Below are positions 58,092 through 64,000 of a stretch of DNA of 64,000 nucleotides, piece by piece (the first letter of the stretch is position 1; the number at the start of each line of letters is the position of its first letter). Under the pieces are notes generated by a model. The model saw nothing but the letters and a program-made list of their open reading frames with translations, ran no database searches and had not been told where the DNA came from. This DNA comes from Sinotaia quadrata (taxonomy: Eukaryota > Mollusca > Gastropoda > Architaenioglossa > Viviparidae). The stretch spans positions 91,823,058 through 91,887,057 of the forward strand of contig CM054178.1 in assembly GCA_028829895.1 (NCBI GenBank). Reading direction: 5' to 3'. The translations under genes and the position numbers were made by a program.

Positions 58092-59668
58092 TGTGCGGAG
58101 GAAATTTACCTATCCCAATTTCTATACTTATTAATTATTTCTTTGTTGCCAATGTTAACGTAACCCGACATTGCAAACTTCTTATGGTGATATTTTTGGA
58201 GTAAAGAACTCAGTTGGATAATAAGCTAGTAGTTTTTACTATCCAACGGTTAAGATTTATAAGAACGAGACCAGCCAATGGGCTGCGATCAAATTTTGCC
58301 TGTTGAGAAAAAAATGTATTCTCTAATCACTTTGAATGTGGTGTGAAGTCCGGTCATGAAAGGCGGCCATTAGCGTATTGGTGAGTTAACTGACTGAGAG
58401 AGAATGGACTTTGCGTTGTATGTAGAGATGTATTATGTGAGTAGACTATTACTTCTACAATTGTGAATTATGATGCTTGTATGTTATATGTTACACACAT
58501 GAATTGTTTCTAGTGAAAACGTTCATAAACTATCATGTTGTATTTATTATGCTGTTTGCGGGTATCTAGCCAATAAATGTTGTTGCAGGAAACTGTAAGT
58601 TGAGAATTGAATGTAAGAAAGAATGGAGCTGAAGATGAATAAACTTGAAAACTTAGATTTGTTCCCTATCTATATTTTACAGGGAAGAAGCATGCTTTAT
58701 TTTTTAAATTCTAGAATCTATGGAATTTCTAAAATTTCCCATTTTAATGATTTATAAACCGCTACGACGGTGGTAGATTCGAGAAGTTTGTATGTTTGTA
58801 AGTGTAAAGATACGAGAAGTTTGTATGTTTGTAAGTGTAAAGATACGAGAAGTTTGTATGTTTGTAAGTGTAAAGATACGATGTACTCTGTTAATGTATA
58901 ACAGCAAAGAATGCTCAACTACGTCATAGAATTTCTGGTTTAATGAAGTTACTGGAAATTGCTACATTGTTGTTCCACTTGAGGGAACTAACATGGCGGA
59001 GTGCCAAGATTAGTCTCGAGAAAACAACTGGGGTGCATGCTAGAGAAAACCGTGAAGAATTGATAATTCTATCATGAACAATAAACTTGTGACATTATTA
59101 TGAAAGCACAGGAAAGACTAATTGCAGCATCATCTTGCCAATGTACAAACTATTATCGCTTATCTCTCACTAACTCTGTCTCTGATAAGAATTATCCTGT
59201 GATTTATATTGACACTTATCTGTTGAATTGTGTGTTAGGATATATGACTGTATATGCATTGAAATTATTCGAGCGTGGTTTCATAGAAATATGGATGTCA
59301 AATAATCTTTTCATTGTATTTGTTATTTGTATATTTGAATGTTGATTTAATAAATTTATTGACCTTCCAACACATATGTTGGAGAGATAATGGGTGGATG
59401 GGGGTTCGCTAAATATAGATTAAAGAATTATCATCTCTGGTAAGAAGTTCTCTTCCTACAGAAATATTAAGTGACTGTAAATGTTTGTCTTTAACGTTTT
59501 CGAAAGAGAGAAAATGTTTACAGCGCCTGCATATCCGCTAAGTGAGAGAGACGAGTGGTGTATTCTGGAGAATTATTAATAACAAAAATTAAGATTCTTA
59601 TCACTAGTAATTAGTTATGTATAATTAATAATAATCATAACCAATAACTAGGGTGGCGTTGTGTCACA
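58092..59668 (+). mobile_element. Interspersed repeat family, copy E (longest)
   Basis: The reference copy, about 1.58 kb. It starts TGTGCGGAGGAAATTTACC and ends ...ACTAGGGTGGCGTTGTGTCACA, sharing both ends with copy B2. Inside are CCAGCCAATGGGCTGCGATC (CCAAT box), GCCAATAAATGTTG (polyadenylation-like) and a second AATAAA near 59350. No coding frame is convincing. TGTG...CACA ends suggest a solo LTR of a large-LTR retroelement or a non-autonomous element. I see no target-site duplication (ACTGT left, TACGG right), so the class is open. Confidence 0.75.
58785..58880. repeat. 33-bp minisatellite, 3 copies, inside copy E
   Basis: Units of GATACGAGAAGTTTGTATGT plus TTGTAAGTGTAAA. Copies A and B1 have a single version of this segment, so the tripling is private to copy E. 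Confidence 0.93.
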
Positions 59669-59885
59669 TACGGATTTACACAGTTCAGCGTTTCTTTAGC
59701 CAACTGCGCTTACTAACATTTCTAAAGATAGCACTGTATCAAGAAAAAATAAGTTAAAAAACATTAATTAAACATGATTTTATGGGACTTCCAACGATTA
59801 TTAATTCCAACACCTCTGACATTAGAATTAAAACCAAAGTATATTGTTATCTATCAAAGATATGCAAATAAACCCCCTCGCTCAT

Positions 59886-60479
59886 ACTTACGCACACACA
59901 CATACACGCACACACTCATGAGGATGCGAGCTCTCAAACACACATACACACGAGGATGTACACACATATATACACAAACACACATACACACGAGGATGTA
60001 CACACACATATATACACAAACACACATGAGGTTGCACACCCACACATACATACACACACGAGGCTGCACATACACACATAGGTAGGCCTACTCACACAAA
60101 TACGAGTATGCACACGCACACACATATATAGGCTTACTCACACACACAGAGGTCTACTCAGACACACACACACACACAAGGATGCACACATAGATCTACA
60201 CACGCACACGAGGATGCACACACATATAGATCTACTCACACACGCACAAACACGAGGATGCACACACACACAGATCTACACACACACACACACCTACTCA
60301 CACATACGAGGATGCACACACAAAGATCAACTCACACACACGAGGATGCACGCACACACAGATCTACTCACACACGAGGATGCACACACACATAGATCTA
60401 CTCATACACACACGAAGATGCACACACACACACACCGATCTACTCATACACACACGAGGATGCACACACACACGAGGAT

Positions 60480-60540
<61 letters not shown>
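59886..60540. repeat. (CA)n block with interspersed GAGGATG words
   Basis: CA-rich DNA in which CACGAGGATGCACACA and AGATCTACTCACACA recur irregularly, ending in a pure CA tract (about 60480-60539). From 60541 to 61382 nothing else is recognised. Confidence 0.92.
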
Positions 60541-60542
<2 letters not shown>

Positions 60543-61382
60543 CTCACACACATACGAAGCCCCACGCACATTTTACATACACAATCATCCCAGTCCAGGT
60601 TTAGACGTACTGACAGAAACACTGAGAAAAATCTCGCAAGCACATATCACATTTTAAAAATATTAATTGGTGCAGACAGACAGAGAAATACAGGAAAATA
60701 TTTACAAATCTGGTCTCTGTCTTTTTCTCAACATAATTATGTATCGTTTTCTGCCTGATTGTCTCACTGTCTGTCTCTGCGTTAATTTTTCTCTCTCCCC
60801 GTTTCTTTTCTGTCTGTATTTTTTTTCTCTCTCACTAGCTATTTTTCGTAAATAATCCTTCCGTTTTAAAGGCAGGCATTTGATATATGTGGAGCCGACG
60901 AATAATAAATGTCGCTCTTTGACTACATGTTATACTTTTTATTAAAGACGTGATGTTTTACAGGATGTGCACTTTAATATTTATGTGTGTGTGTGTGTGT
61001 GTGCACGTCATCTTAAGATGACGGAATTGGTACGAATTACAATCCAGCACGTGTTAGTCATTTAGCTACATGTGACTACGTACCACTGCTGGAGGCAGCA
61101 TTTTCACGCTTCCGAGAGAAAGTGAATCAGCATTGTGTTAGTTTCTTCCCTCATTAAAAGAAAAAATCCAGCTCTTACCGTTTTTTCCTTTTTCATTCTC
61201 TTTGTTAAAAAAAGGCAAAAAAAACCCCAAAACAACCCAACCCTATCATCCCAAAAGTGTGCAGTGTAATGTATATTCCTGCCCCTTTAGTTTTTTTGCA
61301 TGCAAATCTGTTGCTAAGTTTCAAACCTCGACTTTTCAGGGAGAACACCCAAGAGACTAGACACAATGGTGACCACAAATGG

Positions 61383-61394
61383 TGGTGTCAGAAG
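61383..61394 (+). other. LTR-retrotransposon primer-binding-site-like motif
   Basis: A second TGGTGTCAGAAG, after GGTGACCACAAATGG; an LTR end in CACA would lie 5 bases upstream. It resembles the context at 16685. No LTR pair or coding sequence is found nearby. Confidence 0.28.
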
Positions 61395-61469
61395 AAGGAA
61401 ATAGCACCGCCATTTTGTTAAGAGTGCAAATGCTCTGTCAGTTAATCACTATGAATTGTGATTTGTAAG

Positions 61470-61572
61470 GCATTACATTTGATTCTGTCAACTTACAATA
61501 ACGTTTCTGATTGTTGTGGGCGTTACATTTGTTGTGTCAACTTACAATAACGTTTCTGATTGTTTACTCCAA
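61470..61572. repeat. ~50-bp duplication
   Basis: GTCAACTTACAATAACGTTT plus CTGATTGTT occurs twice, each after a CATTTG or CATTTGTT lead. Confidence 0.88.
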
Positions 61573-61699
61573 CAGCTATATGCATTGATTGCATAAAAAA
61601 GAACACAACATATTGTTATTCTGAAGCAACACTTCCGAGCGGTTAACAGTCTGTATGAGATTTACACAACTATTGCTTTTCTTTTAAAATACTGTTGTG

Positions 61700-62198
61700 T
61701 AAGTAGGTGTTTTAATTTTAAATGTGAGTGTGTAGTTGTGTGTTTGGGTTGTGCGTGGTCGCATGTGAGTTTATGTGAGCCGCGTGTCACATGCGCGTGT
61801 CGAGTGTGAGTGCATGTGCTTGTATTATTGCGTTTATGTGTTGTCGTGTTTGTGTGTATTGTGCATATGTGAACATGTGCGGGGTTGTGTTGTTGTGAGT
61901 AAGGGCGTGTATGGAGTGTGAGAGTGTGTTTGTAATATTTTGTTTATGTGCGAACATTTGCGGATTTATGTGTCGAGTATGTACATGCGTGTATCTCGTG
62001 TGCTTGTGTAAATGTGTGATCATGTTTGTGTGTGTATATATGTTGTGTACGGTTGTGTGTGGTGTGTGTGGTTGTATATATATATGTGTGTGTGGTTTTT
62101 TATGTGTGCATTGTCGTTGGATGGTCATGAGAGTGTGTGGGTGTTTGTGCAACTGTGTGTATACGTGCGTAGTCGAGTGTATTTGCATGTATGTAGTC

Positions 62199-62233
<35 letters not shown>

Positions 62234-62236
62234 CCT
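61700..62236. repeat. GT-rich low-complexity tract
   Basis: Irregular GTGTGT, GTATGT and GTTGTG sequence ending in a pure GT run and GCGCGCGCGC. All frames here are low-complexity. From 62237 to 62818 nothing is recognised. Confidence 0.9.
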
Positions 62237-62818
62237 CTATGAGAGAAGTTTCTTTAATGTGGCTATTTAGCAACCTATTAATTTTCCTCTCAAGAAGTTG
62301 GGAACATTTAAAAAATTATTTTGTCGACATAAAGGTTGTAGCTACTTGCTGCCTACCTTATCGCGTGCAAACACTGTTGAGATGCTTGATAACTAACAAC
62401 TGTTTCCTCTACACGTATAGAACACGTCAGAGATAACGTTCTTCAAAAAGCACATCGTTTTACGAATGACAAATTGACAAAGCAAGGCATTTAGCAAGCA
62501 ATGAAGTACCTCCGCCCTGTACTAAGTTTGAATGTACAATTTGCCTAGGTTGGTCAGTTATAATTGTCCAGGTTGAGTTAGGCAAATATCAATCCTAAAT
62601 ACAATTAATGTGACAGAAATATATATATTTTTTTTATTATCGAACAGCTTTAATAGAAAAATAGAGAGTCTCTCTACAGTGTACGAAGAATTTAACGGAT
62701 TTTTTGATGAAGCTAAGACGCCATAACTATTATTTTAAGACCGTCACAACTCTCTTCGTCAGTCTGCTTCTCAATTAATTAAACAAAACATGCGATCAGC
62801 AATATGCCATCTTTATTC

Positions 62819-62930
62819 ACACGCGCGCACACACTCACTCACACCCCCCCACACCCACACCACACACCCACACACAACACACACAACACACACACAACAC
62901 ACACACAGCACACACACAACACACAAAATA
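62819..62930. repeat. (CA)n with ACACCC/CAACAC variants
   Basis: CA-rich tract with short C-runs and CACAACACACA repeats. Confidence 0.92.
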
Positions 62931-63258
62931 AAAACGACAACAAAAAAGTTTAAAATTACTACTGTTGTTTAAAATGTGATAAATTAAACAACGACAATAA
63001 AAAGTTTAAAATTACTACTGTTGTTTAAGATGTGATAAATTAAAAAACGACAATAAAAAGTTTAAAATTACCACTGTTGTTTAAAATGTGATAAATTAAA
63101 CGACAATAAAAAGTTTAAAATTACCACTGTTTTTTAAAATGTGATAAATTAAACAACGACAATAAAAAGTTTAAAAATATTGCTGTTGTTTAAAATGTGA
63201 TAAATTAAACACAGACAAAAACAATTTAAAATGTGATAAATTAAACAACGACACGAGA
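62931..63258. repeat. 56-bp minisatellite, about 5.5 copies
   Basis: Units of TTAAACAACGACAATAAAAA plus GTTTAAAATTACTACTGTTGTTTAAAATGTGATAAA, with small deletions in some copies. Confidence 0.94.
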
Positions 63259-63299
63259 GGCACATACAGAAAATGTGATATTCATCTAACATTACAATG

Positions 63300-63500
63300 A
63301 GTGTGTGTTGTTACTTTGTTGCATGCTAGTGTATACATATATAATACACATGTGCGCTCGTATGTGTGTTTATGTATATATGTGTATTGTGCATGCATGT
63401 GTGTGTACCTGTGCGCGTGCGTGTATTTATGTGTGCAATATGCATGCATATACGTTTGAGTATGTGCGTGTGTGCGTGCGCGCGCATGTGTGTGTGTGTT
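63300..63500. repeat. GT/CATG-rich low-complexity tract
   Basis: GTGTGT, GCATGCAT and GCGCGCGC words. From 63501 to 64000 I see only an A-run at 63593-63608 and no supportable gene. Confidence 0.88.
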
Positions 63501-64000
63501 GAGAAGATTGTTAGCTAAATAATATGGTAGAAAAATCACTAGCAATTGAAAACAAAATACCTCTGCCCACTAGTACCTAATTCTCTATTCTAAAAAAAAA
63601 AAAAAAAATTCTTTTTGAAAAGTCCCACCGAATGATTGAACATTACCCTCGACCTGTGTGTCATGCCCGTCATGCAATGCGCACACGAGCACCAGTTGGA
63701 CTGTCACGTCAAGTGAGAGCGAGAGGTTTTCTTTTTTGTCGACGTATTTATAAAGTGAGGACATTAAAAAAAAAAAATCACTTCCTGCAAGCCATAACTG
63801 CCTACATCAACTTCTCCCTACTCTTTCCAACCTCCTGAAAAAAATAACTAAAATGGTGGCAATGGTGCCTCTTGCAATTCCGACGCTTTCTAATCAGACC
63901 CTGGGGACACATTTTGCAGAAGCGCAATTTTAGCACGACCTCAATTTTATTATTTTTCTACCGATTTTCTTTTCTTTTCTCTAAAAAAAATGTATTATTT

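Noticed and set aside
58087..59673. Target-site duplication for repeat copy E
   Set aside because: Flanking bases ACTGT and TACGG do not match, so an LTR identity is not proven.

Overview
The window is eukaryotic nuclear DNA: AT-rich, intron-bearing, crowded with (CA)n runs and more than thirty short-unit minisatellite arrays, and containing decayed hAT, RTE-type non-LTR and tRNA-derived SINE-like elements. The element types and the SINE-like head best suit a lophotrochozoan, probably a gastropod mollusc. That is an inference from family resemblance; nothing here fixes the species.

The one gene I can support well lies at 1256-9016 on the minus strand and runs off the left edge. Three exons join in matching phases. 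Exon 1 (9016-8911) encodes a signal peptide, exon 2 (5501-5226) one Ig-like domain with three N-glycosylation sequons, and exon 3 (1385-1256) the start of a cytokine-binding fibronectin III domain with the hallmark Cys-x9-Cys-x-Trp. The order signal peptide, Ig, cytokine-binding domain is that of gp130/LIFR/Domeless-like class I cytokine receptors, so this is probably an invertebrate JAK/STAT-coupled receptor. Its introns carry a complete but dead hAT element (2105-4641), a copy of a local interspersed repeat, and several minisatellites.

From 9 kb to the right edge I found no further confidently identified host gene. Mobile DNA includes an RTE-like retrotransposon (18189-21175) whose 5' part is inverted as in twin priming and which sits inside a 34-bp satellite domain (about 17.4-22.2 kb). 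There is also a ZMYM1-type hAT transposase pseudogene (31685-32900), a SINE-like sequence (about 13960-14095), two primer-binding-site-like LTR remnants (16685, 61383), and a 1.3-1.6 kb interspersed family with TGTG...CACA ends. That family has six copies (from 6016, 27662, 28503, 32906, 51747 and 58092), all on the plus strand.

The rest is minisatellite arrays (units of 22-71 bp), microsatellites and featureless AT-rich DNA. Several small candidate exons or ORFs (13.06-13.34, 24.04, 38.06-38.51, 39.62, 50.59-50.90 and 52.93-53.15 kb) stand out by splice sites, start context or composition, but I recognise none of them and they are listed at low confidence. Most long open frames in the window are only minisatellites without stop codons.
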